A stretch of 23,051 bases of DNA. It comes from Pelargonium nanum. Its lineage: Eukaryota > Streptophyta > Magnoliopsida > Geraniales > Geraniaceae. This document shows positions 11,001 through 19,907 of the stretch, one piece after another. The notes below the pieces were generated by a model. That model ran no database searches, was not told the DNA's origin, and saw only the letters and a program-made list of their open reading frames with translations. The first letter of the stretch is position 1. The number at the start of each line of letters is the position of its first letter. Location: positions 1 through 23,051 of the forward strand of contig JAYMTF010001499.1 in NCBI GenBank assembly GCA_036897485.1, read 5' to 3'. A program made the translations under genes and the position numbers.

Positions 11001-12155
11001 TGTTAACATATGAGTTGTGAGATGGTTGGCATGTCCTTTTCATTTAGTTATATGATATAGCATATAGAATAGAGTCAAGGAGTGTTGAAGATAAATTTTT
11101 TTCCTCAATGAGCTGGCCTATGGATTTCATTTACTTGTAGAACCCACAATTGTGTCCATATAGTTGTGCTGTTGTGCATAATTTTGCTGAATCTGCACAG
11201 CTTAGGCCTTGTCGGTGTCGATTTGTTCATAGTTTTGCCAAAAAACATAGAATCTAAACATGTTTATCGTACTTGGTTTAAGAAAGTCAGTGTAACCTTA
11301 AACGATAAGATCTGAAGACATGAATTATAAAAAATTGTTTTCAAAATAATTGGGTTAGTGTTACTTACGAAATAGTCGTTGAATCAGTTTGACATTTTTC
11401 GAGATTGGTCAAAACTAAAAAGTGGTGAACTTTAGTAAAATAAACCATAGTTGGGTTTGACCGGTTAATTCTTCTGATGTTATTGTCGAGTAATTCGGTT
11501 AGGTGTGTCATTATCTAAGAATTTTGACATAACCGAACTGGATACAGTCTCAGACCGGTCTTTAGTCCAATTCATTTTAAATTCCCTCAATTCGGTCTAG
11601 TTCCATGATGCATTTCAAAATGGAACGAACCAATTACACAAGTACTTGAACACAGTAAGTAAGTAATTAAATGGACTATATTGACACAACACAATTACAC
11701 ATGTACAACCCAACATGTTTACCAGCACGAACCATGTTGGACTTGACACTCTACAGTCTACACCATCACGTCTGACACGACACAAACCAACACATTATTA
11801 AGATTGACTTACAATCATACCTTTACTAGTATTTTGAAAGTCTGACACGACACATCACATTTCTATATGTGTCAACTTAAACACGCTTATTTCATGTCGC
11901 ATCAGACTGATTTAATATATCAACTCTGTGCAGAATGCTGCAGAGAAGCCACCAGGGTTTCTCCGGAGCTGGACCTTCATGTTCGTGATCAATGCCTTTA
12001 TTGTAGTGTGGGTCCTGGTGGTCGGGTTCGGGTTCGGCGGTTGGGCGAGCGTACCAATTTTCTTCCGCCAAATCGACACATTCGGGCTCTTCGCCAAGTG
12101 CTACCAGTGCAAGCCGCCAACTCCTCCGGCGACGGCGCCGGCGGTGCATCACTGA
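8025..12155 (+). CDS. LAX1: AUX1/LAX-family auxin influx carrier (AUX1/LAX1 clade), 8 coding exons
   Basis: This is a proton-coupled importer of indole-3-acetic acid at the plasma membrane, from the amino acid/auxin permease (AAAP) family. The exons are 8025-8210, 8299-8484, 8644-8756, 8867-9050, 9140-9237, 9641-9848, 10525-10782 and 11934-12155. All introns are GT-AG and every junction keeps the frame, giving 484 residues (Arabidopsis AUX1 has 485). Residues 1-43 form an acidic cytosolic tail. Family signatures follow: WHGGSAWDAWFSCASNQ (46-62), LLTLPYSFSQLGM (67-79), FNCTFLLFGSVIQLIACASN (144-163), FGGHAVTVEIMHAMWK (249-264), FITFGFACTPLYFVWEK (326-342), and FGFGGWAS with CYQCKPP near the end. 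The hydrophobic pattern fits the known multi-pass topology of about 11 helices. The N-terminal KQAEEAIV and the PPTPPA tail favour the AUX1/LAX1 clade over LAX2/LAX3. The exact paralogue name is uncertain. The gene looks intact; the ATG is chosen by homology and is the first in frame after a stop. Confidence 0.96.
9849..10487. repeat. Degenerate tandem array filling intron 6
   Basis: Four diverged units start with GTTGATCA or GCTGATCA at 9849, 10048, 10220 and 10340, so units are about 199, 172, 120 and 140 bp. Each carries, in order, TTTAGTACTTTT or similar, GACATTTGATGCCCAAG (at 9948, 10127, 10264 and 10404), CACATAAATACCCTCAAAT (at 10001, 10172, 10295 and 10444) and AATTTGTTTTTAC. Unit boundaries 2/3 and 3/4 hold a small inverted repeat of the type CCTCACTATGTGAGG. 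The first unit begins at the intron's own 5' splice site. There is no coding potential. Confidence 0.85.
11640..11905. repeat. Dispersed ACACGACAC-type repeat in intron 7
   Basis: This stretch is rich in ACACAACAC, CACGAAC and ACACGACAC words. GTCTGACACGACACA is present twice, at 11770 and 11840. Similar words mark the repeats at 19168-19541, 21211-21540 and 22768-22910, which suggests one old dispersed element family. The insertion reaches to within about 30 bp of the last-exon acceptor at 11934. Borders could not be fixed. Confidence 0.5.
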
Positions 12156-12340
12156 GATTTGAATCTTTATCTCTCTCTCAAATCTGAAACATTTCCTATT
12201 TTTGTATCATATACGAAGAGGGTGGTGACAAAAACTTGTGCTGCTTCTCTCTACATGTGATGTGTGTTGGATTTGTATTTTTTGTTGTTGATTAATTTAG
12301 TTGATGATTAATATAGTGTGTTCAGTTGTAATGATGATTC
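12156..12340 (+). other. 3' UTR of the auxin carrier
   Basis: The sequence after the stop codon is T-rich, with TTGTGTTG/TTTGTATT-type far-upstream elements and TTGTAATGATG near 12325-12340 as a plausible cleavage region. There is no perfect AATAAA, which is usual for plants. A (TA)n run follows at 12360-12374. The 3' end is inferred. Confidence 0.45.
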
Positions 12341-12359
12341 GTTTGCTAATTAAATCGAA

Positions 12360-12374
12360 ATATATATATATATA
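12360..12374. repeat. (TA)n microsatellite
   Basis: About seven TA units just downstream of the presumed polyadenylation region of the auxin carrier. Confidence 0.85.
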
Positions 12375-14400
12375 TGTTTAGTTCACTCCAATGCTCTACG
12401 CTCTCCTTATTGTCTTAATTTTATATTTTTCGATTTTAATGCTTCGTTATGCAGCGAAAATTGATAAAGAGTTACGAAATACGAAAGCTTGAGTTTTCTG
12501 ACGGGCTCATTTTTTTAAACTATTAATCAGCAAAAGTACCAATATATTGATGGAAAAAAAAGAGGTACATACACCCGAGAATAAAGAACAATAAAAACAA
12601 TGATTTGAATGAGCTAATGAAATTAACATAACATGGATAGTGTTAGTTGTGGGTTAGCCATCCAACAGCTGAAATCCAAAGCGCGGGATCCGTTGCTCCT
12701 TTGAATTTGGCCGAAATTGTGAAAAACGTCATATCTAGAATCTTTGCCAACGAGCTCGTCAGCTCGGTGCTAGTTCTCCCAGCTTCCTGACGGGCTCACT
12801 TTAAGTTGTCTAAATTGTCAGGACTGGTTAATCTCATGTAAGTATTTTATGAGAGCAAACGAGATTAAACCTGAACAGATGTATTCAAAAATTTATTAAA
12901 ACGTGTAAGAATATCAATGTGTGATGTGATAAACTCTCGTAGGCTAAACTATGTCTCAAAAGAATTCATTTTCCTCTAATGTTATACTACATCCGTTTAA
13001 GGTTTCTTATATTATACTACTATGATTTTAATTCGTACAATTTATAATGATATCGTTAAACGATATCGCTGAATATTAATTATATATCAACCACGTGATT
13101 TTCAAATTAACAGAATTCAAAATTAAATTGAAAATGGATTTTAAAAAATTAAAATGGGATTTGAATATCTTGTTGTCTTGTGTCACTGGCTTGCAAATTT
13201 TGCAATGTCATTATTAGTTGCATGTTCCCGAAATTCATTGAAATGGAATGGTATGGGTCGCCATAAATATTTATTTACTTAATTATTGAAAGGTGACGTG
13301 GCTCCATCTAGAAGGTTGGATGTGGACATGCTTTAAATACCGAAGCTCTTTTGACCGTTGATTCTATTTCAAGGCAGTGGTGGGGCCCGCGGTCACATGG
13401 GTTGCACGCTAGCTCACCTGTTTGTCACGTGCCACTCTTCACTCCTCAATATTCTCTCATTTAATTCAGTTCAACACATGACATGACTCCTTATCTTGAG
13501 AACCTCTCGTGTATTGTTTAGTTTGTACTTAATGAAAAATGTGTATTTAATTTGTTTGGTATCTAAAAATGGTGTGTTCATGAGTTTTTTTTTTCTTTAA
13601 TGTAGTAAATATTATTGTTTGTTGAACTCTATAACTTGCATTGATTGATGTAATTAGTACATCATAACGATTAACATTAATTAAAGTATATTGATTTACA
13701 CTCTAAAGTTATTTGATAACCATAATTCTAGATCCTAGTTGGATGTTTTAATTAGGACAAATTGATTTATTAGTTATTTCACTGATTGATGTGTTAAGTT
13801 TATTAATATTGAGCGATACTTTCAATTTGAACTCACTATCTCGTAAGACTCGTATTTATTTATCCCATCTTCTACACACATGAGTGAGAGTGTTAAAAAA
13901 ATTCATATCGAAAGATTATGAATATTGAAGTAAGTCATCACGTGAAATATTATAGTTGCGCATAACTAACACGAGCCTCGTATTCCTCTTTAGTTAGAGA
14001 CTATGTTGCCTCGTATTTGTTCTAAAGCTCCTGATATCATGTGGAATCCATTTTAACACACCGCGTTACTTTGTTGTTGCATATTTAGGTAGAGACTTGA
14101 ATTTTAACTGATCCTCTGTTTATATGTAAGACCATCCAATCGTGTGATTTAGACGCGACGAATAAAGAAGCAGACTGTAGAGCAATTCGGACGAACATTT
14201 ATCATGTCATTTTTGACCGCCACTTCAGAGGTGCAATTTTGTATGTCAATGAGCAAGTTGTAGCTCCTACACATCTTTGGGCCAATATAGGTAACCGACG
14301 AATCAACATTTGTGGATATGTAATCACTTAAATAGTTAAATGTTGTCATTCAAAAGATGATTGGGCTATCAAATTTATGTTAAAAAGAAACTACACAAAG
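12375..14400. other. Intergenic DNA between the auxin carrier and the next transcription unit
   Basis: No gene is recognised on either strand. Items seen are a 12-bp direct repeat CTGACGGGCTCA at 12498-12509 and 12787-12798, and a promoter-like patch at about 13290-13450. The patch has TGACGTGGC (about 13293), a TTTAAATA box (about 13333), TTGACC (about 13350) and a G-box TCACGTGCC (about 13425). No coding sequence follows the patch. The rest is AT-rich and unstructured. Confidence 0.55.
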
Positions 14401-14404
14401 AAAA

Positions 14405-14703
14405 TGGGCCTGTATTTGGGCCGGACCAAAATTGTTTACAGTGACGAACAGGTGATATGGCAATAAATTTTTCTCTGGCCCATCACAAAATTGGTAGCAG
14501 TCCATAGAGTCGACTGAGGGCGCGATGCACTGGATCACATATATTCGACTGTTTAAATTCGCGCGCTCAGATTTTCATAAATTCGCTCTCTCATCTCTCA
14601 AAAAGCATCACTCATGGCATGACTGATCATCGGAACCTCTCTAGTGTCTTCTGAATCGCTCAATCTCGCGTCTCGCGTTTCTCTTTGGCGTTTTGGAACC
14701 CTA
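14405..14703 (+). promoter_or_regulatory. Housekeeping-type promoter (site II elements and telo-box-like motif)
   Basis: TGGGCC occurs at 14405-14410 and 14417-14422, and GGCCCA at 14477-14482. These are site-II (TCP-bound) elements typical of plant ribosomal and other growth-related genes. GAACCCTAG at about 14696-14704 is one base short of the telo-box AAACCCTA. The intervening sequence is C+T-rich and GC-richer than its surroundings. Together these look like the promoter and leader of a constitutively expressed gene that reads rightward, into the decayed coding region at 16.3-17.1 kb. Confidence 0.5.
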
Positions 14704-14835
14704 GCCTCATCGCTTATCTCTCTCAGTTTCTGCAACGAATCGTGTCAGGTTCGTGTAATTTTTGCACAAATTTTCTCACTCTTGATCGACGTATCTTTGA
14801 AATTTTGTTGAAATTGACCTAAATTTTATGATCAG

Positions 14836-14897
14836 CTTCGTTTAGAGCAACAGTGAAGACTGCGTAGGGGAAGTGATATGATCACCACTTCGGCGAT
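14836..14897 (+). other. Possible short exon with first ATG
   Basis: The segment is bounded by an acceptor (TGATCAG|CTTCG, exon from 14836) and a near-perfect donor (GCGAT|GTAAGTG, exon end 14897). An upstream leader exon would end at 14748 (TGTCAG|GTTCGTG). It contains ATG at 14878, giving MITTSA plus two bases of the next codon, so only 20 coding bases. I could not find the next exon with confidence. If it belongs to the decayed gene downstream, the intervening 1.4 kb is one large intron. Confidence 0.35.
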
Positions 14898-14990
14898 GTA
14901 AGTGTTCACGATTTGAAGCTTCGTTTCATAATTTGATTGAAGTTTGATTGTGTTGTACGTAGATCGTTAATTGTTTTCTGTGATGATTAC

Positions 14991-15136
14991 TGAATCAAAT
15001 CGTGGAAGTATTGTTGATTATGAATTTACTCTATGTTTGATGGCTGAATCAAATTGTGGAAGTATTGTAGATTATGAATTTTCTCTCTGTTGATGGCTGA
15101 ATCAAATTGTGGATGTGTTGTAGATTATGTTTTTAT
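14991..15136. repeat. Three tandem copies of a 53-54-bp unit
   Basis: TGAATCAAAT(C/T)GTGGA(A/T)GT opens units at 14991, 15045 and 15098. Each is followed by TGTTGATTATG or TGTAGATTATG. The first two units are nearly identical and the third is truncated. The array lies in the presumed large intron after the short exon at 14836-14897. Confidence 0.8.
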
Positions 15137-16024
15137 TTCTTCCTCTAACGGTCTTTGATTGAAGTTTGATCGTGTAACTGAGGCTATTTTCTTAGGGAAT
15201 TGATTCCTTTTGTTCTCCATGAAGAATTTTGGTTTAACTACGATGACTGTGGAACTGATCTTTTATAATCTTTATGCTAATAGTGAACATATATACTGTT
15301 TTTTTTTTGCTTGCCTATTACTTACTGGTTTGAACTTGTACAAAATTTCATTGGCCATCACAATTTGTATATGTTTCCATTGGTTGTTAAATTCAATAGT
15401 TTCATGGTATAATTTCATCACATAACCTAGTAAGGCCAGCTTTTACTTCTTTATAGTATGTTACGTATCTGGCCTGTTTGAAACTTATGCTCCATCATTT
15501 GGCTTTTCCAGTTCGAATCATGCAGTGGATTTTCATCTCCTCTCTCTCTTCTTTTTGAGCCTCTTCTATTTCAATTGTCAGATACATTGGCAGTCCTTAT
15601 CTCTCCCAAATTATGTTCTGATCTTTAGTCCACTAGTATCTTTCTCTTTCACCAAGAGTTCCACCTTTTTTTAGTTCATAAATCTTAATAAATGAAAAAA
15701 AAAGTTACCAGCTCAGTTCCTTTACCATTGGTGGATTTGAGAAATATGCGAAAGGTTTTGTGATGTGGCTAGCAACAATTGTTCTCCTAGATTTGAAGAG
15801 AAACAGTCATTCATTTTTCCTAATAAGTACTTTGTTCACCTGAACTAGAAGAGGTCATTATGATCATATTTGGTATTTGTTTTATCTGTCTTGCTCCCAA
15901 TTCCTTGCAATATTTTTTTTATTCATAGTCTTTACACAGCATCTACATGTATAGTGTCATCAGTATCCAGGTTTGTGTTCCTTGTTTGGAAGCTTCATTA
16001 ATACTTAGAGAGAGTCAAAAGGTT

Positions 16025-16240
16025 AGAGTGTTTGAATTTTGTTTTCTCCTCCATGCACTAACCTAACCTTCACCAGAAACAAAATATGATCCAAATTGTT
16101 TCTCATAGTCGGCTTTTCTATTTCGTTATAGTCAGAGTATTTGAATTTTGTCTTCTCCTTCATGTACTAACCTTCACCAGAAACAAAACTTAATCCAAAT
16201 TGTTTCTCATAGCCTGCTTTTCTATTTCTTTATAGTTAGT
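16025..16240. repeat. Tandem duplication, 109-bp period
   Basis: TTTGAATTTTG...CTTCACCAGAAACAAAA...CCAAATTGTTTCTCATAG...GCTTTTCTATTTC occurs twice in order, starting at about 16031 and 16140. The copies differ by scattered substitutions and a small deletion (AACCTAACC against AACC). The duplication is immediately upstream of the decayed coding region. Confidence 0.85.
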
Positions 16241-16300
16241 TTTGCCTTTCCCGACTCTATTCTCAACTTTTCACAAGGTTTCTTGTTAGATTGGTATTAG

Positions 16301-17077
16301 TGGTGTAGGAAAACTCCATTCCTTTCATCTGTTTGTCCCAAACCTAAATTGAAAACAAAAAAAAACTTGGAAATCACTGAGAAGGATGCAGCGGGCACTT
16401 ACCTCACAGATGCAAAATCTCATAAGGGAAAGAATAGGAAGATAATAGAGTACCAGAAATCCCTGTGTTGGTTTTATATTCTTCGTATTCCTTGGCAACA
16501 TCAGCTGTTTTCTGCTCGTCATTCTCTTCCTCTTGTAGAAGTGATAGCTTGTTTGAGTTGATGAAAGGAGGAAGCACATTTCTGAGGAGATTATTTGACA
16601 TGGAACATACTAGTTTGGAAACACAGTTTGCGGAATATAGTGGTTCACCAGTAGTAAAGCCTATATACTCTTGTGGGGTAGTGATATGGATGATGAAATT
16701 CATGAATAGAATAGTGGGTTCCATCAAGCAGATTCGATACTGCAATGGTCCCGGAACTGATAGACAAAGTAGGTATTGTTCAGACAATAACTCCACGGAT
16801 GAAATTTTATGCTTCAAGAATAGAAGAGGAAGAATTAGCAAGAACAACTTGACCAGAAAAAAAGTGGTTTAGGAGATTACCAAGATTTAGATTAAGTCGA
16901 TGTCTAGGATTAAGAGTTAGATTCAGACTGAGATTGGTAAGGAATATGATTTCTGACAGAGTTCTGAAATCAGAATCAGTTTGTCCTCAAAATTTGAAAT
17001 CTATTAAAAGAAAACGTAGATTTTGGACATGTGCATTTAAGAATCGAATGATCATAATCAACCCTTCACCTTTATGA
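16301..17077 (+). pseudogene. Decayed protein-coding gene, family not recognised
   Basis: A protein-like reading runs rightward but changes frame four times. Segment A is about 16301-16440 (includes KNLEITEKDAAGTYLTDAK). Segment B is about 16438-16675, one frame away (PEIPVLVLYSSYSLATSA, then SLFELMKGGSTFLRRLFDME and SGSPVVKPIYS). Segment C, from 16674, reads WGSDMDDEIHE and hits a stop at 16707-16709. Segment D is about 16714-16864 (SIKQIRYCNGPGTDRQS). Segment E is 16862-17077, with an arginine-rich tail (RRLPRFRLSRCLGLRVRFR) and its own TGA. The breaks fall partly in homopolymers (GGGG at 16675, an A-run at 16857-16863). None has splice signals, so introns do not explain them. Two or more independent lesions favour a pseudogene over sequencing error. 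I infer that the 14.4-14.9 kb promoter once drove it. The function is unknown. Confidence 0.6.
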
Positions 17078-17240
17078 AATTCACAGTCAAACTATGCTCT
17101 ATTAATTTACATCAGGAATTGACAAGAGAAAATTGAAAAAAAACAAAGAAAAGAATTAAATAAACTCTAAAACCCGAGCTGAGTTTTAGCAACAAAGATT
17201 GTAACTTCATCAGTTTTGAACTTTTGATTCTAGAGACCTC
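17078..17240. other. Short convergent intergenic spacer
   Basis: About 160 bp of AT-rich DNA between the end of the rightward decayed gene and the stop of the leftward glycosyltransferase gene. It should contain the 3' UTR of the latter. No distinct polyadenylation signal stands out. Confidence 0.5.
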
Positions 17241-18590
17241 TCATGAACTATACACGTCTTCACAAATGACACAGTGATCTGATATTAACCTGGCCATGAT
17301 GCTTCCCTCTTCTATTGTTAATTGCCTAGTAGCCTTGTTCCATAGGTGTACACCGTAAGTCTCTCCTCTCATCTGAAGCAACTTGGCTTCCATCCATCTT
17401 GCTTCTGCCCGGTTCTGCGGCTTCTTGAAAAACCCATCTATCTTAGTCCAAATCACTGGATAAAAAGCCATAGGAGGTAGAACTGTAAAGTTATAACCCG
17501 GTCTTCCTTGAACCTTTGCAATTACTCTGGAAACCAGGTAGGGGCCATTATGGCCCCACTTGCTTCCGTCAAAAGTGGAGGCAAATTCCTCCATGAACTT
17601 GAGTAGAAGTGGATGATTCAAATCAAAGACCAGAACAGCATTATTCAGTCTGTTCCAGTTCATCGATACGATATCCATACTCTGTGCTCCAATTGAATTT
17701 CTCAACCCCGTGAAACTCTTTAGAACTATGAAGTCTGTGTCTAAGTATACGCCTCCATACTTGTATAAAACTGCAAGTCGGATAAGGTTGGAGAGATTTT
17801 GAGCTAAAGGAATCTCACCAGGGTCCTTTCTTCCTCTCTTCATCTCATTGAACCATGCTTCAGTGGGTGTATTCTTGAAGAGAAAAGGCAAGTCCGGCGT
17901 AACTGCAATGACCTTGAACCCGCGATCAAGCAGTGGTTTGAGAATCCTGTACCCGCGTCCAGAGTCCATAGTTCTTGATACAATCATCAAGCACCCGCGA
18001 GGATGAGTTTTGAAAAGACTCTCCATCGCCAGGAACTCCCGTCTCCCAAAAGACCCCGCAGCTGAAATCCATGTCATGAAGAACTGTACTTCACACTCAC
18101 GGTTGAAAAACTCCAGAACCCGACCATGAAACTGCCGTGTCAAGTTGTTTGACTTGAAAATCTCAAATTCTGGCAGTTTCTTCCGGAACCACGCTATTCT
18201 TTCTTCTTCTGTGAGATTGAAAGGCGGGATTGGAGGCTTCTGATCAGCAGCAGCATCATCTCCGCCAATCTCTTCTTGCATAGCACGCAGTGGTATGCGA
18301 ATAATACTCGTCTTCACTAGCACTTCAGTTGAATGTCTCTGCAGCCCCTCAGGAGGACTTTCTTTAGCTTTAAACACATAAGAACATAGGGAAATAGAAA
18401 TGATGCTGTTCGCGTAGATGACGAAGAATATAGCAGCAACTGAGATAGCGGATAGGATAGGCGTTTTTGCGCGACCAAGTGCCCTGCAATCGAACAAGGC
18501 TTGAGGCATATTTCGTCTTCCTGACATAGCACTTGAATAAAAAGTGAGCTTTTTTAGGATGAGAAAGATGGCTCCAAAAGGAGCATTCAT
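17241..18590 (-). CDS. Alpha-1,4-glycosyltransferase (Gb3-synthase-like, DXD family), intronless
   Basis: This is a predicted type II Golgi membrane enzyme of the plant alpha-1,4-glycosyltransferase family, annotated by similarity to lactosylceramide 4-alpha-galactosyltransferase. The plant acceptor is not established. The 449 codons form one exon. A short basic N terminus precedes a membrane anchor at about residues 44-71, followed by a luminal stem. The DXD sugar-binding glycosyltransferase domain lies at about 165-300 and carries GGVYLDTDFIVLKSF, with the metal/nucleotide-sugar-binding D285-T-D287. A C-terminal Gb3-synthase-type domain follows (about 315-440), with NNAVLVFDLNHPLL, HNGPYLVSRV and GVHLWNK. 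There are four possible N-glycosylation sequons (N125, N149, N265, N367), consistent with a luminal domain. The ATG at 18590 is the first after an in-frame TAG; Met22 is an alternative start close to the anchor. The length and motifs look complete and active. Confidence 0.93.
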   Translation of the reverse strand: MNAPFGAIFLILKKLTFYSSAMSGRRNMPQALFDCRALGRAKTPILSAISVAAIFFVIYANSIISISLCSYVFKAKESPPEGLQRHSTEVLVKTSIIRIPLRAMQEEIGGDDAAADQKPPIPPFNLTEEERIAWFRKKLPEFEIFKSNNLTRQFHGRVLEFFNRECEVQFFMTWISAAGSFGRREFLAMESLFKTHPRGCLMIVSRTMDSGRGYRILKPLLDRGFKVIAVTPDLPFLFKNTPTEAWFNEMKRGRKDPGEIPLAQNLSNLIRLAVLYKYGGVYLDTDFIVLKSFTGLRNSIGAQSMDIVSMNWNRLNNAVLVFDLNHPLLLKFMEEFASTFDGSKWGHNGPYLVSRVIAKVQGRPGYNFTVLPPMAFYPVIWTKIDGFFKKPQNRAEARWMEAKLLQMRGETYGVHLWNKATRQLTIEEGSIMARLISDHCVICEDVYSS

Positions 18591-19167
18591 GGCAGTCAGA
18601 CCAAACTAGTCGATACAGATATAGATAGGCTAATTAAAGGGTAGGCTGATTCTGCTGTAAAAATAAAATCTGTAAAGTTTTTAGCACCTCAGATGAGTTT
18701 CAAAGTTGAAACATTCCATGCGTGTTTTCGGTGTTAGTAGTCATTTTTGAAGGAAGTAGAAATAGAAGCTACGAGTCTCCGTGAAATGAGATAAATTTAA
18801 GAGACTGGCAACTAGTTGCTAGGTCCATGATGGCGACTTGGAGATGTGTTTTTTACCTCACTTTCTTGGTTGTTTCAGGTGTTCATGGAGGCTTCCTTGT
18901 CATTTGTAGGACCCTTTTGTTTGTTTATTTTTTTATATTAACGTTATCTATGTTATTTTATTTCCTTTTTCAACTCAGACCTTTCTTTTCCAAGTGGATT
19001 TCTTTAGAAGGAAACTTACAGCTTCAAATTATTTTTTGATTCAAAGTCAATAATTGAACTTAGTTTACTTCTGAATTGAGGATATTATATGCAGATGGAG
19101 TTCATCATAATCATATTGCATACGATACATAGCTGACTTTTGAAGTTCTTTTAGTAATATCTCAAGC
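18591..19167. promoter_or_regulatory. Upstream region of the glycosyltransferase gene
   Basis: This non-coding stretch must contain the leader and promoter of the minus-strand glycosyltransferase. No convincing TATA box or site-II element could be assigned. The plus-strand open frame near 18827-19039 is hydrophobic, T-rich sequence without family resemblance and is not called. Confidence 0.4.
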
Positions 19168-19541
19168 TGTCAATTCGTGTTAATGTGTTTTGTTTGTATT
19201 GTGTTAGGTCATTTATATGTTACATGATTAAACACAAACATGACACAATTGATAACTGTGGTGACATGTCGTGTTCGTGTCAGTTTTACCTAAACAAGAG
19301 ATGATGTGTGCAACGCTTGATGCTACCCTTATTTTCTACTCTCTCTTGTACTTGGTCACAATACATTTGGACAATAAGTATAGACTAACGAAGAAGAAAT
19401 TAAGAATTGATTAACCGATGTTATTATTTAAGAGCGTTCACATATTATTTTAACTTTAATTGTGTTACCACGTCGTTCGTGTTTTATAAGTTCAACACAA
19501 ACACGCCATGATTATATATATGTTGAGTCCAAAATTGACAG
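19168..19541. repeat. Dispersed ACACGACAC-type element with short terminal inverted repeats
   Basis: The element starts CTGTCAATTCGTG and ends AAATTGACAG, so CTGTCAATT (19168) and AATTGACAG (ending 19541) form 9-bp terminal inverted repeats around 374 bp. Subterminal sequences are rich in GTGTTAGGTCA, AACACAAACA(T/C)GACAC and GTCGTTCGTGTT words. No target duplication is evident, so the superfamily is uncertain. It resembles the copy at 21211-21540 and the debris in intron 7 of the auxin carrier. Confidence 0.5.
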
Positions 19542-19649
19542 GTAGGTGATATGACTTAGATCAGACATAAGAGATATTTGGTCAAAAAGAAAGTTATATT
19601 AACCGAAATTGGCCCCAACGTATCTCGTAGGAAACCTTGTAAGCAGAAT

Positions 19650-19857
19650 TTAGCATTTCAAGAACTGAAACCATACGGAGTTTCAGGTAATTAATGTATT
19701 CACTATTTGGGGAATTGCACCTAGAACAAAAATATTTGCATTGTTTTGGTGGTTAGCTTCAGTTTTTGACGATTTGTTTATTGCATGTTCAGGCACGAGC
19801 AGTTTGTTGAGATACCAGACAAACTCCAGCTCTACTTCAATAGCGCGACGTATAAGG
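19650..19857 (+). other. Exon-like fragments, possible gene relic
   Basis: The piece at 19793-19857 lies between a good acceptor (TGCATGTTCAG|GCACGAG) and a good donor (TATAAG|GTACGAG). It has balanced base composition and reads HEQFVEIPDKLQLYFNSATYK in one frame. A possible preceding exon ends at about 19686 with TTTCAG|GTAATT and joins it in frame. I do not recognise the peptide and found no further exons, so this may be a relic or chance. Confidence 0.2.
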
Positions 19858-19907
19858 TACGAGTCAAACCTGTTGGGCATCCAAAAATAATTCTCTAATA
19901 ACAAAAC

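Noticed and set aside
14149-14349. 66-codon minus-strand ORF
   Set aside because: No domain, no start context and no upstream promoter. The length is expected by chance.
15195-15268. Possible second exon (MELIPFVLHEEFWFNY...) joined to the short exon at 14836-14897
   Set aside because: The acceptor CTTAG is weak, the frame stops after about 23 codons, and it does not connect to the decayed region. Probably chance.
16404-16847. 147-codon open frame on the minus strand across the decayed gene
   Set aside because: It is antisense to segments that read better as protein on the plus strand, it has no recognisable family, and its composition looks like a mirror of the sense coding bias.
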